Positions 1 to 11,669 of a DNA stretch of 64,000 nt are shown piece after piece (within the stretch, counting starts at the first letter, position 1; every line of letters starts with the position of its first letter). Origin of the DNA: Olsenella sp. (GTDB lineage Bacteria > Actinomycetota > Coriobacteriia > Coriobacteriales > Atopobiaceae); contig JALCMG010000007.1 in assembly GCA_022648325.1 (NCBI GenBank), positions 1-64,000 of the forward strand, given 5' to 3'. Made by a program: the position numbers and the translations under genes. Below the pieces are notes generated by a model. It was not told where the DNA came from. It worked only from the letters and a program-made list of their open reading frames with translations, and did no database searches.

Positions 1-185
1 GGCATTCGAGCATCGCTAGTCTGTCCTTCGTCGTCCGATCTCTCGGACACGGTATCCGGTTCTCAGGGTGCCCCGCGGCGTCCGTCCGTGTGGGGCGTGC
101 GCCGCGCGAGGAAGTAATATACGCGCCCAAGGGGGGCGATGGGAAGGGCCCGCGGGCGTCTCCACACAGCGCACACAAACGGCCC

Positions 186-1601
186 TCAGGCGCCGGCGCG
201 GACCATGCCGCAGGAGGCGTCCAGGAGGCGGTCGCGCTCCCCCTCGGTCGGGGCCTCGGAGTAGACCCTCACCACTGGATCTGACCTTGATGGCCGCATG
301 AGTACCCAGGACCCGTCATCGAATTGGAGCCGCAGCCCATCGGCATGACTGACCTCTACCGGTCTCCGTCCTGCCACTGACCCAGGGTTCAGCCCCGGCA
401 ACACATTACGGAAAGCCTGAGTTGCAGCCGGGTCGAGGCGAACGTCTCGGCGCGTATAGCGCATGTGGCCAATCTTGTCTCCCATATCACTTACAAGTTG
501 GCGAACGCCTCTTCCGCTTTTTGCCACGAGCTCTACCACTAGTAGGCAGGTCAGTAGCCCATCACGCTCCAACATATGAGATGGGAATGCCAAGCCACCG
601 TATTCCTCGGTACCCAAGATCACGTCACCCTCGAGCATCTCCCTATAAATGCGTGAGAAGCCCACGGGGACCGACGTGAGTTGGCACCCTAGTCGTTCCG
701 CTTGACGCGCGATTCGAGCGGAGCACGTAAGCGTAACCACCACTCGTCCAGACTCTCCACGGTTCTCGACGAGATGGCCAAGGACAAGCGGAGAGAGCTC
801 GTGAGGGAGCAGTATGTTGCCATTCTCGTCAATGACCCCCGCTCGATCGCCATCGCAGTCAAGGAGGAAGCCCATATCAGAGGCAGTTGAGGAGACGGCC
901 TCCTCGCACTCATCGGCCCACGGATCGCATGGCTCGGGATGAAGTCCGCAGAAGTCCTCGCATGGCTCGGCGTGTATCTCAGTTACCTCGCAGCCCAGGC
1001 GTTTGAGCGCCAATGAAAGCACACCGGCCCCGGCACCGTACATCGGATCTACGACAACACGTGGCGCCGCGGCTGCGATAGCCGCACCATCTACAAGAGT
1101 GATGAGGTCATCGAGATATTGGTCCACGAAGTTCTCGGTGCGGTAGTCTCCCTTATCTGCTGGGGGCTCCAACGAGATATGCTGCTCGACCGTATCGAGG
1201 AACTCGCGCGATACCGGACCTCCATCTGCGCCTCGAACGATAAGACCTCCATACTCACAGGAGCGCTCGCTTGCCGTGAGCATGACAACTCCCACGGCAT
1301 CAGCCCTCCTCGAGCAGCACCACGAGACAACAGGCGTAGGGCACGGCCTATCAGAGACCACAGAGCGCAGGCCGAAGGACGCGAGGACGCCTGCGGCCAC
1401 ACGCGCGTACTCTGCAGAGCTGTGGCGAGTGTCGTAGCCAACGAGGATAGTGGCACCCGGATGAGCCTCGGCCCAAAGAAGGCCAAGCGCGTCGGCAACA
1501 CGCCTGACACCAGCCTCATCAAAGCCGTCGTCCAGGCGCGCCTGCCAGCCATCGGCACCAAAACGAATTATGTTAGGGCGCTTATCCAAGGGCCTTATCA
1601 C
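186..1601 (-). CDS. Phosphomannomutase/phosphoglucomutase family protein
   Basis: Alpha-D-phosphohexomutase, expected to interconvert hexose-1- and hexose-6-phosphates in the cytoplasm; next to galU it would supply glucose-1-phosphate for UDP-glucose. Visible motifs: a catalytic-serine loop TASERS around residue 111 (the family norm is TASHNP, so only the TAS part is kept), the metal loop DCDGDR, the sugar-binding GTEEYGG and the phosphate-binding RPSRSDPVVR near the C-terminus. About 471 residues, normal for the family. I chose the GTG at 1601 because GAGG lies 6 nt upstream; a TTG at 1589 is the alternative. Either start overlaps the end of galU, implying translational coupling. The altered loop leaves substrate specificity open. 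Confidence 0.85.
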   Translation of the reverse strand: MIRPLDKRPNIIRFGADGWQARLDDGFDEAGVRRVADALGLLWAEAHPGATILVGYDTRHSSAEYARVAAGVLASFGLRSVVSDRPCPTPVVSWCCSRRADAVGVVMLTASERSCEYGGLIVRGADGGPVSREFLDTVEQHISLEPPADKGDYRTENFVDQYLDDLITLVDGAAIAAAAPRVVVDPMYGAGAGVLSLALKRLGCEVTEIHAEPCEDFCGLHPEPCDPWADECEEAVSSTASDMGFLLDCDGDRAGVIDENGNILLPHELSPLVLGHLVENRGESGRVVVTLTCSARIARQAERLGCQLTSVPVGFSRIYREMLEGDVILGTEEYGGLAFPSHMLERDGLLTCLLVVELVAKSGRGVRQLVSDMGDKIGHMRYTRRDVRLDPAATQAFRNVLPGLNPGSVAGRRPVEVSHADGLRLQFDDGSWVLMRPSRSDPVVRVYSEAPTEGERDRLLDASCGMVRAGA

Positions 1602-2478
1602 CAAACGCCTCGCGGAAGGCCTCCGCTGTATGGGGGTTCTTGAGTGCCATGCGTGCATTGGTCGCAGCCCAAGCGGCAGGGGTGCCGGTGTCGCATCCCT
1701 CGGCGGAATCGACTACCAGCGCATACATCTCCTCTTCTGCAAGCAGGCACTGCATAGAATCGGTGAGCTGAATCTCGTTTCCGGCGCCAGGGGCCTGTGT
1801 AGCAAGAAGCTCCATGATACGAGGCGAGAGGAGATAGCGACCAACAATGAAGAGATGCGAGGGGGCATCCTCGGGCTTGGGCTTCTCGACAAGTCCCGTA
1901 ACCTTCCAGACGGCACCTTCCGCCTCCTCGCCACCTTCCGAGGCATCAATATGACCAACGCACTGGCCGGCAATGATGCCGTAGCGGCTCACCTGGTCTG
2001 CCGGAACTGGAGCAACGGCAATTACCGAAGCGCCATTGTGTTCGCGAGAGACCTGAGCCATACGCACGCACATCTGTTTGTCGGGGACAAAGTAGTCACC
2101 GAGAAGCACGAAGAACGGCTCGCCGTCGATTTTATCTGCCGCGCAGTGAACCGCGTGGCCAAGGCCGCGGGGATTGTCCTGGTAGACGAAGGAGACAGGC
2201 AGAGTGGAGGCCTCGTGCACGCGATCTGCCGCCTCTCCCTTGCCTCGCTCTCGGAGTATTGCCTCAAACTCCTCGTCAACGGAGAAGTACTGCTCAATCT
2301 GGGGCTTCTCACGCGAGTTCACGATTACAACGCCATCTACTCCCTGAGGCTCGAGAGCCTCCTCGACGACGTACTGAAGGATGGGCTTGTCGAGAACCGG
2401 CAGGAGTTCCTTGGGCATGCACCTTGTTGCGGGCAGGAAACGCGTACCGAGACCTGCCGCCGGAATAATAGCCTTCAT
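1582..2478 (-). CDS. galU: UTP--glucose-1-phosphate uridylyltransferase
   Basis: Makes UDP-glucose from UTP and glucose-1-phosphate for cell-surface glycans. The N-terminus reads AAGLGTRFLPATRCMPKELL, the nucleotide-binding signature of bacterial GalU, followed by LDKPILQYVVEEA; EKPKPEDAPS and GRYLLSP occur further on. Its 298 residues match the family length. It is upstream of, and overlaps, the phosphohexomutase gene on the same strand, so the two enzymes of UDP-glucose synthesis are probably co-transcribed. The ribosome-binding site is weak. Confidence 0.96.
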   Translation of the reverse strand: MKAIIPAAGLGTRFLPATRCMPKELLPVLDKPILQYVVEEALEPQGVDGVVIVNSREKPQIEQYFSVDEEFEAILRERGKGEAADRVHEASTLPVSFVYQDNPRGLGHAVHCAADKIDGEPFFVLLGDYFVPDKQMCVRMAQVSREHNGASVIAVAPVPADQVSRYGIIAGQCVGHIDASEGGEEAEGAVWKVTGLVEKPKPEDAPSHLFIVGRYLLSPRIMELLATQAPGAGNEIQLTDSMQCLLAEEEMYALVVDSAEGCDTGTPAAWAATNARMALKNPHTAEAFREAFGDKALG

Positions 2479-2657
2479 TTGCTTATTGTCCCTTCGATAG
2501 TTGGCAATTGCGGCGCAAAGCGCCAGTCACACCATACCCCCGCACACAAATGGATAGCTCCGCCTTCTCCTAGCGGCAGGCGCCCACCGGACACGCGGTG
2601 TCTTTCTCAGCTGCCAACACACGGCGTACACACCAGGGGCATCAAATGGCCACGAGG

Positions 2658-3086
2658 CTAATCTGAGATGGTGACGCCTTGTCTTGCAAGGTAATCGATC
2701 AGCCGCGACATGGTATCGGCGGAGAGGACATGCTCCATGAGGCAGGCCTCCTCATCTGCGCGCTTAGCCTCAACTCCAAGGTCTGTCTCGAGGAAGGCGC
2801 GCAGGGCGCGGTGCGCTCGCCACACGATGGCGGCATATTCTTTGCCTTCTGGGGTCAGGGTCACACGGCCGTAACGGCTCTGGTTGACCATGCCCTCCTC
2901 CTTGAGCATGGAGAGCGCCTTGTTGACGCTTGCTTTCGATACGTCAAGCTGCTCAGCGACATCAACGGAGCGGACACTGCCATCGGGCTCGCCCGACTCT
3001 GCGGACAGTCGATATATTGACTCGAGGTAATCCTCACCCGCCCTTGTAAGGGCGTGATCTTGATTTCCGTCACCCGTTAAAGCCAT
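2658..3086 (-). CDS. DtxR/MntR-family metal-dependent transcriptional regulator
   Basis: 142-residue cytoplasmic repressor. An N-terminal winged helix-turn-helix (LTRAGEDYLESIYRL ... VRSVDVAEQLDVSKASVNKA ... LTPEGKEYA) is followed by a short helical dimerisation/metal-binding region with conserved acidic and His positions (EEACLMEHVLS). The C-terminal SH3-like domain of DtxR/IdeR is absent, as in MntR and short DtxR proteins. The start at 3086 is set by GGGGGAG 7 nt upstream; an upstream in-frame ATG lacks this. Family members sense Fe(II) or Mn(II). A plausible target in this window is the box upstream of feoAB at 45231-45249, but that link is inference. Confidence 0.88.
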   Translation of the reverse strand: MALTGDGNQDHALTRAGEDYLESIYRLSAESGEPDGSVRSVDVAEQLDVSKASVNKALSMLKEEGMVNQSRYGRVTLTPEGKEYAAIVWRAHRALRAFLETDLGVEAKRADEEACLMEHVLSADTMSRLIDYLARQGVTISD

Positions 3087-3154
3087 GAAAAGTCTCCCCC
3101 ATCTTGCCATACGCACCCCCCGGCGCGTGTCCTGGAGTCATTATCCCCAAGTAA

Positions 3155-4369
3155 TCAGTTCTTTGGTGCCGGGGAAGAGGAGGTGGCAGCGGATTCGGCA
3201 GATTGTGCGGAAGCCGCCTCGGTTGATGAGGAGGAGCTGCCTAAAGATGCCGCAGAACCCTGGGAACTGGCATCCGTGCTCGTAGACGAGGAACTCTCGT
3301 CTACATAGCCATATTGGTTGGCGTCGAGCGACGAGGGGTCCTCTCCTGTATCAATGACCTTCATCATGTCATCAAGCGCGTCCCAGTTGGCAACTACATA
3401 CGCAACCCCATCTACGTCCTTGGGCTCGGAGGGAACATAGGCGGTGTAGATGTCATTCTCCGTATCCATGCCCACCATCTCAGACGCTAGGGAGACGATG
3501 TCGGAGACCGAAAGGTCGGTAGTAATCACGTCTGCGGTAGCGTCGACCAAGCTCACGATCTTTGTGGGGTCATTGGTTGCCAACAGCTGGTTGAGCATGG
3601 CCTTGATAAAAGTACGCTGGTGACGCATGCGCGTGTAGTCGCCATCGGGAAAGTGTCGGCACCTGCAGTAGAAGAGCGCCTGCTCGCCATCGAGCGTCTG
3701 GATCCCCGGTTCGAGCTCAGTGACTTCATCAAAGTTTTCGGTGTCCTTCATATGCTGGTCGACATCGACAGTAACGCCACCCATGGCATCAGTTAGGGTC
3801 GAGAGCCCATCAAAGGCAATCTCGGCGTAATGAGATATCTGGACGCCACACTTCTCGCTCACAATTTGCACCATACCGGCAGCGCCATCGTAGGTGTGGA
3901 CGCCGTTGATTTTCATTGTGGTGCCCTTCCACTCGACCATGGTGTCGCGTGGAATCGAGAGGAGCGTCACGCGCTTATTGGGAGGATCAATGCGGGCAAG
4001 AATGATGGTGTCGGCGCGGTAGTCGGTCTCTCCGGGACGGCCGTCAGTTCCCAACAGAAGCACATAGTACGGGTCGTTTGGCTCAGACGGAGTACTGTCT
4101 TGCGTAGTATCGGCCAGACTCTCCTGGAGCTCTGGAGTAATGACCTGCCTGTTGTTCATTCGGGTTTGGACGTTGTTAATCCACATGGCAAACGCAACGC
4201 CACCACAAACGAGAACGACCACGAGCGCAATGATGACACCGCGTAGGACGCCCCTGCGTAGACTGTGCTTGCGGCGCTTGTTGCTGTAACGCTCAACGTT
4301 GTCACGGCTGTACTCGTCTGACGCATCAATGTCGGAGCCGCTTTCCTCGGTCCTCATATGCTTGCTCAT
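3155..4369 (-). CDS. LytR-CpsA-Psr (LCP) family cell-wall glycopolymer ligase
   Basis: 404 residues. A charged cytoplasmic N-terminus of about 40 residues (RRKHSLRRG) is followed by one transmembrane helix (VIIALVVVLVCGGVAFAMWI) and an extracellular LCP catalytic domain beginning YYVLLLGTDGRPGE, with conserved DTIILARIDP, LLSIPRDTMV, KINGVHTYDGA and RMRHQRTFI. The conserved Arg and Asp residues bind the pyrophosphate of the lipid-linked substrate in this family, which attaches teichoic acid or other glycopolymers to peptidoglycan. The last 60 residues are a Ser/Ala-rich low-complexity tail, probably spanning the wall. Start supported by GGAG 6 nt upstream. It follows murA on the same strand, consistent with a wall-assembly role. 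Confidence 0.93.
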   Translation of the reverse strand: MSKHMRTEESGSDIDASDEYSRDNVERYSNKRRKHSLRRGVLRGVIIALVVVLVCGGVAFAMWINNVQTRMNNRQVITPELQESLADTTQDSTPSEPNDPYYVLLLGTDGRPGETDYRADTIILARIDPPNKRVTLLSIPRDTMVEWKGTTMKINGVHTYDGAAGMVQIVSEKCGVQISHYAEIAFDGLSTLTDAMGGVTVDVDQHMKDTENFDEVTELEPGIQTLDGEQALFYCRCRHFPDGDYTRMRHQRTFIKAMLNQLLATNDPTKIVSLVDATADVITTDLSVSDIVSLASEMVGMDTENDIYTAYVPSEPKDVDGVAYVVANWDALDDMMKVIDTGEDPSSLDANQYGYVDESSSSTSTDASSQGSAASLGSSSSSTEAASAQSAESAATSSSPAPKN

Positions 4370-4400
4370 CAGCCGCTCCGCATCCTATCCGCGCGAGGGA

Positions 4401-5687
4401 CTAGTCCCTAATCGCATCATCTTCATCGGGAACCGTGTCACGCTCTGCCTTTGCGCCCAGCGAGACAAGCTTGCTTACAAAGCCCTCATAGCCACGCTCG
4501 ATGTGGTGAATGGACGAGACCGTCGTTACGCCGTCTGCCACAAGTCCAGCCATCACGAGGGCCGCCCCGCCACGAAGATCTGGTGACTTTACCTGTGTGC
4601 CCGAAAAACCCGGGACGCCGTGAACAATGGCGTGGTGCCCTTCGATTGTTATATCGGCACCCATGCGCTGGAGCTCACTTGCAAACATAAAGCGATTCTC
4701 AAACACGTTCTCGGTGATAACGCACGAGCCTTTGGCCAGGGCGAGAAGACACATTGTCTGCGCCTGCATGTCGGTGGGGAAGCCAGGGAACGGCAACGTC
4801 TGGATGTCGGTTGGGAGAATTGGCCCCTCACGCCAGACGGTGCAGCCCCGTACATCCCGCCTTACGGTAAGGCCCATCTTCTCAAACTTTTTCAGCACGA
4901 GACCCAGATGAACGGGGTCAAAGCCATTTACGGTAACGGGCTTTCCGCAAAGGCCGCCAATGGCAAGGAAGGTCCCAGCCTCGATGCGATCGCCCACAAC
5001 GGTATGCGTGACAGGATGAAGCTCCCCCACACCCTCGATTTCAATGACGGGAGATCCCGCCCCACGAACCTTTGCGCCCATCTCATTGAGCATGTTTGCC
5101 AGGTCTACGATCTCTGGCTCGCGCGCTGCGTTGTCGATGATGGTGGTTCCCTTTGCATGAACCGAGGCCATCATGAGGTTTTCTGTTGCCCCAACGCTCG
5201 CAAAAGCCAGCGTGATCGTATTGCCCGTGATGCCGTTGGGCGTAGTGGCATGGATGTTCCCGTGTTTGACATCAAATTGAACGCCAAGCTCCTCAAGGCC
5301 GAGAATGTGCATATCAATCTTGCGGGCACCGATGTTGCAGCCACCCGGCATAGCCACAACGGCTTTTCCAAAGCGCGAGATAAGAGGGCCGAGAACCGCA
5401 GTCGATGCACGCATCTGGGCAACAAGCTCGTAGGGAGTCTCCCACTTATCGACGCTGGACGTATCTATGACCAGCGTGTGCTTGTCCAGAACGTCAATGG
5501 TTGCACCGAGACGCTTGAGCACCTTCCCCATGACATGAACGTCAGCAATGTTGGGGACGTTCTTCAGCGTTGTGACACCGGGAGCCATGATGGTTGCAGC
5601 CATGAGCTTGAGCGCAGAGTTTTTAGCACCCTCAACCGTGACCTTGCCCGTTATTTCGTGCCCGCCCTCAACCTTGATGACGTCCAT
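4401..5687 (-). CDS. murA: UDP-N-acetylglucosamine 1-carboxyvinyltransferase
   Basis: First committed step of peptidoglycan synthesis: transfers enolpyruvate from PEP to UDP-GlcNAc. 428 residues, typical. The phosphoenolpyruvate/fosfomycin loop is MPGGCNIGARKIDMH, so the catalytic cysteine is present and fosfomycin sensitivity at this site is expected. Other signatures: VEGAKNSALKLMAA at the N-terminus and GFPTDMQAQ in the middle. AGGAGG lies 3 nt before the ATG. It follows atpC, separated by a strong hairpin at 5706-5733; the atp-murA adjacency also occurs in Bacillus. Confidence 0.97.
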   Translation of the reverse strand: MDVIKVEGGHEITGKVTVEGAKNSALKLMAATIMAPGVTTLKNVPNIADVHVMGKVLKRLGATIDVLDKHTLVIDTSSVDKWETPYELVAQMRASTAVLGPLISRFGKAVVAMPGGCNIGARKIDMHILGLEELGVQFDVKHGNIHATTPNGITGNTITLAFASVGATENLMMASVHAKGTTIIDNAAREPEIVDLANMLNEMGAKVRGAGSPVIEIEGVGELHPVTHTVVGDRIEAGTFLAIGGLCGKPVTVNGFDPVHLGLVLKKFEKMGLTVRRDVRGCTVWREGPILPTDIQTLPFPGFPTDMQAQTMCLLALAKGSCVITENVFENRFMFASELQRMGADITIEGHHAIVHGVPGFSGTQVKSPDLRGGAALVMAGLVADGVTTVSSIHHIERGYEGFVSKLVSLGAKAERDTVPDEDDAIRD

Positions 5688-5705
5688 GTTCCTCCTGCAT
5701 ACAGC

Positions 5706-5733
5706 AGGCGACCCCGCTTTCGCGGGGCCGCCT
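5706..5733 (-). terminator. Hairpin between atpC and murA
   Basis: Near-perfect stem of 12 pairs (AGGCG + CCCCGC against GCGGGG + CGCCT with one mismatch) closed by a GAAA tetraloop on the minus strand, starting 6 nt after atpC ends. There is no U-tract, so it could be a partial terminator, an attenuator or an mRNA 3'-end stabiliser that lets some transcripts read on into murA. Confidence 0.6.
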
Positions 5734-5738
5734 GGGTC

Positions 5739-6164
5739 TTAGTTCTGCTTATGCTCCGCCGCTTGTTTGAGCAGTAGATTACACCACTTTACCTTGTTCT
5801 CCCAATATGCACGACGACCATCTGTTTTATCGAGGCCGTTCAGCGTATCGAGGGCGGTATCGCGGGTCTCGCGCACGACATCTGGTTCGATATCGTTCAC
5901 GAGTCGGGCGTGGTCGGCAAGGATAATGACGCCCTTCTCGTCAATCTGGGCATAGCCGCCCGAGATAACAACCTTCTCCACGCCACCACCGTCCTCCTCG
6001 CGGAGCTGAAGACGGACGACGCCATCACCAAGTGAGCAAATCTCGGGCGCATGGCCAGGCCACACGCCGAGCTCACCGGAGTGGGCAACAAGGACAAGGC
6101 TCGCAACAGGCCCCTGATAAAGGAGCCTATCGGGTCGAACGAACTGACAATTGAGCTCGGCCAT
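5739..6164 (-). CDS. atpC: ATP synthase epsilon subunit
   Basis: 141-residue central-stalk subunit of F1 that regulates ATP hydrolysis. The N-terminal beta-sandwich is evident (CQFVRPDRLLYQGPVASLVL, then HSGELGVWPGHAPEICSLGDG), followed by a helical C-terminal part. Last gene of the atp operon, starting 8 nt after atpD. Confidence 0.95.
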   Translation of the reverse strand: MAELNCQFVRPDRLLYQGPVASLVLVAHSGELGVWPGHAPEICSLGDGVVRLQLREEDGGGVEKVVISGGYAQIDEKGVIILADHARLVNDIEPDVVRETRDTALDTLNGLDKTDGRRAYWENKVKWCNLLLKQAAEHKQN

Positions 6165-6172
6165 GTGACTTC

Positions 6173-8580
<2,408 letters not shown>

Positions 8581-8586
8581 AGATTG

Positions 8587-10281
8587 CTATTCCTGGCCCT
8601 TCTCCGCACCGTTACCACGCATGCCATCAGCCTCTGGGGCCTCTGTCTTCTCGGCGGCATGCTTGACGTCACTGGCCTTGACCCTGTTGGGGTGCTCGAG
8701 CATGAACTGCACCTTGTAGTGAGCGATGTGCTCCTTGAGGCGACGCTCCTGATCCTCGGAGATCTTGCCCTCGAGAAGAGATGCGCGAAGCGCCGGGTGC
8801 CTGTCGGCCATGTACTTTGCGAGCCCGTCGCGGAACAGGCCCACGTGGTTGAGGTCGATGTCGTCGAGGAAGTCCTCCTTGCCGGCAAAGACCGAGATGA
8901 TCTCGTCGGGTGCCGCAAGGGCTGAATAACGGCCCTGCTTGAGGAGCTCCATCATATGGGCACCGTGGTTGAGCTGATACTGCGTGGTGGCATCAAGATC
9001 GGAACCAAACTGCGCAAATGCCTGCTTGTCGCGGTATGCGGCAAGGTCGAGGCGCAGAGTGCCGGCAACCTGCTTCATTGCCTTGTGCTGGGCGTCGCCA
9101 CCGACCCTGGAGACCGAGATGCCCACGTCGACAGCAGGGCGCTGACCCTGGAAGAACAGGTTAGTCTGCAGGTAAATCTGGCCATCGGTGATGGAAATCA
9201 CGTTGGTGGGGATGTAGGCGGAAACGTCACCTTCCTGCGTCTCGATGATGGGCAGCGCCGTGAGCGAGCCACCGCCGTTCTCGTCGGACAGCTTGCAGGC
9301 GCGCTCGAGGAGACGCGAGTGCAGGTAGAAGATGTCGCCGGGGTATGCCTCGCGTCCAGGTGGACGGTGCAGCGTCAGTGACATCTGACGGTAGGCCACT
9401 GCCTGCTTGGAGAGGTCATCGTAGACCACCAGCACATGGGCGCCGGGGTGCGTTGCATCCGCAGGGTTGCCGTTAGCGTCGTTGTACATGAAGTACTCGC
9501 CGATGGCCGCGCCGGCCATCGGGGCGATGTACTGCATTGGCGCTGAGTCTGCAGCAGTAGCAGCCACGATGACAGTCTTGTCCAGGACGCCGTGGCTGGC
9601 AAGGGACTCCCTGATCGTGGCGACCGTCGAGGCCTTCTGGCCGATAGCCACGTAGATGCAGAGCATGTCCGTGTCGCGCTGGTTCACGATGGTGTCGATG
9701 GCGATGGCCGTCTTGCCCGTCTTGCGGTCGCCAATGATGAGCTCGCGCTGGCCACGGCCAATGGGCACCATGGCGTCGATGGCGAGAAGACCCGTGAGCA
9801 CGGGCTGGCAGACCGGCTGGCGTGCCATAATGCCGGGAGCCTTGAACTCGATGGGGCGGCGATGCGTGGCGTCGATGGGGCCGAGGCCGTCAATGGGCTG
9901 GCCAAGGGGGTTCACCACGCGGCCGAGCATTGCGTGGCCAACGGGGATGTCCATGACGCGCCCGGTGGTGCGGCACTCGTCGCCCTCCTTGATGGAGTCG
10001 ACGTCGCCAAAGAGGACGGCGCCGACCCTGTCCTCCTCGAGGTTCTGCGCGAGGCCATAGACGCTGCGGCCCGTAACGGAACTCGTGAACTGCAAAAGCT
10101 CGCCGGCCATAGCCGTCTTGAGACCCGAGATGTACGCGATGCCGTCGCCCACCTGGGTAACGACCGATGCCTCCTGGCGGTCAACCGTTGCATTGATGGC
10201 CGAAAGCTGCTCGCGCAGGGTGCTCATGATGCGCTCCGAGCTTATCGGGGCGTCAATTGTGGACTGCTGGTTCTTTGTCAC
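8587..10281 (-). CDS. atpA: ATP synthase alpha subunit
   Basis: Non-catalytic nucleotide-binding subunit of F1. P-loop [13 protein letters not shown], plus [11 protein letters not shown] and the signature [14 protein letters not shown] string ([14 protein letters not shown]). 564 residues is long; about 18 extra residues precede [11 protein letters not shown] and a roughly 35-residue charged tail follows the conserved C-terminus. The start is a GTG at 10281 with GGAGGTGA 6-7 nt upstream; it overlaps the atpH stop as GTGA. An internal ATG at 10227 is possible. Confidence 0.97.
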   Translation of the reverse strand: MTKNQQSTIDAPISSERIMSTLREQLSAINATVDRQEASVVTQVGDGIAYISGLKTAMAGELLQFTSSVTGRSVYGLAQNLEEDRVGAVLFGDVDSIKEGDECRTTGRVMDIPVGHAMLGRVVNPLGQPIDGLGPIDATHRRPIEFKAPGIMARQPVCQPVLTGLLAIDAMVPIGRGQRELIIGDRKTGKTAIAIDTIVNQRDTDMLCIYVAIGQKASTVATIRESLASHGVLDKTVIVAATAADSAPMQYIAPMAGAAIGEYFMYNDANGNPADATHPGAHVLVVYDDLSKQAVAYRQMSLTLHRPPGREAYPGDIFYLHSRLLERACKLSDENGGGSLTALPIIETQEGDVSAYIPTNVISITDGQIYLQTNLFFQGQRPAVDVGISVSRVGGDAQHKAMKQVAGTLRLDLAAYRDKQAFAQFGSDLDATTQYQLNHGAHMMELLKQGRYSALAAPDEIISVFAGKEDFLDDIDLNHVGLFRDGLAKYMADRHPALRASLLEGKISEDQERRLKEHIAHYKVQFMLEHPNRVKASDVKHAAEKTEAPEADGMRGNGAEKGQE

Positions 10282-10751
10282 TGCTCTTCACCTCCGATGA
10301 ATGCCGAGGAGAGCGACTTCCTAATGTGCGAGAGCTGGGCGCGCACCGAGGCATCCATGCGCTTCCCGCGCGCCTCGAGAAGGACGCCGCCCAAGATGTT
10401 GGGGTCTACGCGCTCGACGAGATAGACGGGTGCGCCAAGCAGCTTCTCAGACTGGGCGCGCACCTTGTCGCGCAGCGCGTCGTCCATGGGGACGGCCGTG
10501 GTAACGGTGACCGAGACGGTCTTGTCCTCGGTGTCCAGTAGCTCCTTGTACTGCTTGGCAACCTGGTCGATGAGGTCTGCGTCGTCCTCGGCCTGCATGG
10601 CGGAGAGGGTCTCCAGAACCTCAGGTGAGAACTTCTTGGCATGCTGCCACTGCACCAGGTCAGCGTTCGCACGGCCCTCTTGGCGGGCGGCCTCGAGCAA
10701 CGCCCTAGTGTAGGCCTCCGCCTTCTCTTCGTCGGCTCGCTTAATGCTCAT
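10278..10751 (-). CDS. atpH: ATP synthase delta subunit
   Basis: 157-residue peripheral-stalk cap that joins the F1 crown to subunit b. The N-terminal helices ([15 protein letters not shown]) and the C-terminal signature region around [25 protein letters not shown] are recognisable. It overlaps atpF by 11 nt and atpA by 4 nt. Confidence 0.92.
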   Translation of the reverse strand: MSIKRADEEKAEAYTRALLEAARQEGRANADLVQWQHAKKFSPEVLETLSAMQAEDDADLIDQVAKQYKELLDTEDKTVSVTVTTAVPMDDALRDKVRAQSEKLLGAPVYLVERVDPNILGGVLLEARGKRMDASVRAQLSHIRKSLSSAFIGGEEQ

Positions 10752-11349
10752 CGGGGGCGCTCACTTCCGCGAGGTACTTCTCAGCAAGCCTGCGCTGCTG
10801 GTCCTCGGTAAGGTCATTGCCAATGATCTTGCTCGCGATCTCGACGGAGAGGTCAACGACGGAGCTCGAGAGCTCAATCGTGGCCTTTCGGCGCTCGGAG
10901 TCCACGGCGCCATGCGCCTTGGTGATGATGTCCGATGCCTCGTGCTGCGCCTTGGCGAGAATCTGCGAACGCTCCTCCTCGGCCTCCTTCTTGGCGGCAG
11001 AGATGATCTCCTCGGCCTTGCGGTTGGCCTCAACGAGCTTGTCCTCGTAGCTCTGTGCCTCAGCGGCAGCCTGTGCCTTGGACTTCTCGGCGGAGTCGAG
11101 GTCATCCTGAATCTTCTGCTGGCGCTTCTCCATCATTCCGAGAATCGAAGGCCAAGCGAGCTTGGCCATGATGAGCCAGATGACGAGGAAGGCAATGAGT
11201 GCGGGGATGAACTCCGCGGGCTTGGGCAGAAGGAGATCTGCGCCGCTGGGGCCCTCAGCAAGGGCAACGGTGGGCAGCGAGAGAGCAGCGCCCAGCACGA
11301 GACCGGCCGTGGTCGCAATGCGCGCACTCCCCTTCATGTTCCTGTTCAT
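10741..11349 (-). CDS. atpF: ATP synthase b subunit
   Basis: Peripheral stalk of Fo-F1. 202 residues from the ATG at 11349, which has GGAGGG 5 nt upstream; the ORF extends further but without an RBS. An N-terminal hydrophobic segment resembling a signal peptide (TTAGLVLGAALSLPTVALA) precedes the membrane anchor (FIPALIAFLVIWLIMAKLAWP), giving two hydrophobic stretches rather than one. The rest is a long charged coiled coil. The first segment may be cleaved, as proposed for some actinobacterial b subunits, but I cannot decide this from sequence. Confidence 0.93.
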   Translation of the reverse strand: MNRNMKGSARIATTAGLVLGAALSLPTVALAEGPSGADLLLPKPAEFIPALIAFLVIWLIMAKLAWPSILGMMEKRQQKIQDDLDSAEKSKAQAAAEAQSYEDKLVEANRKAEEIISAAKKEAEEERSQILAKAQHEASDIITKAHGAVDSERRKATIELSSSVVDLSVEIASKIIGNDLTEDQQRRLAEKYLAEVSAPDEH

Positions 11350-11392
11350 ACGTCCCTCCAACTCAGCTTGTACGTCGTGTTGTCCATGCAGT

Positions 11393-11584
11393 TTAGGCAA
11401 TCAGCGTCACAACGAAGCCGATGAGGGCCAGTGCCTCGACGAATGCGGAGCCCAGGATGAACACCGTAAACAGGCGACCCTGAACCTCAGGCTGACGCGC
11501 CATCGACGTGGTTGCGCCGTAGGCAGCGAGGCCAATACCGATGCCGGCGCCGATAACACCGAGACCATAACCAATGACTCCCAC
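11393..11584 (-). CDS. atpE: ATP synthase c subunit (start revised, 63 residues)
   Basis: Proteolipid of the Fo rotor. Two membrane helices flank the conserved polar loop ARQPE, and the proton-binding Glu lies in helix 2 (FILGSAFVEALALIGFV). The GTG at 11584 has an ideal AAAGGAGG 4 nt upstream. An upstream TTG at 11641 would add 19 hydrophilic residues but has no RBS. With the GTG start the protein is 63 residues, shorter at the N-terminus than the usual 70-85. The RBS decides the call, but the length makes it worth checking. Confidence 0.85.
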   Translation of the reverse strand: MGVIGYGLGVIGAGIGIGLAAYGATTSMARQPEVQGRLFTVFILGSAFVEALALIGFVVTLIA

Positions 11585-11669
11585 GATTCCTCCTTTGTCA
11601 CTCGCCTGGACCCAGGCGAACTCTGACGTCGTGCTATGCAAAGCGGTCGTGTTCCGCTAGTTGCCGTAT

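Noticed and set aside
1..185. Partial gene at the left window edge
   Set aside because: No frame continuing off the edge shows recognisable protein sequence, and the stretch is too short to judge.
1570..2661. 363-codon plus-strand frame opposite galU
   Set aside because: Antisense shadow of galU with no recognisable motifs; common in high-GC DNA.
4620..5777. 385-codon plus-strand frame opposite murA
   Set aside because: Antisense to a clear murA; no RBS or conserved content.
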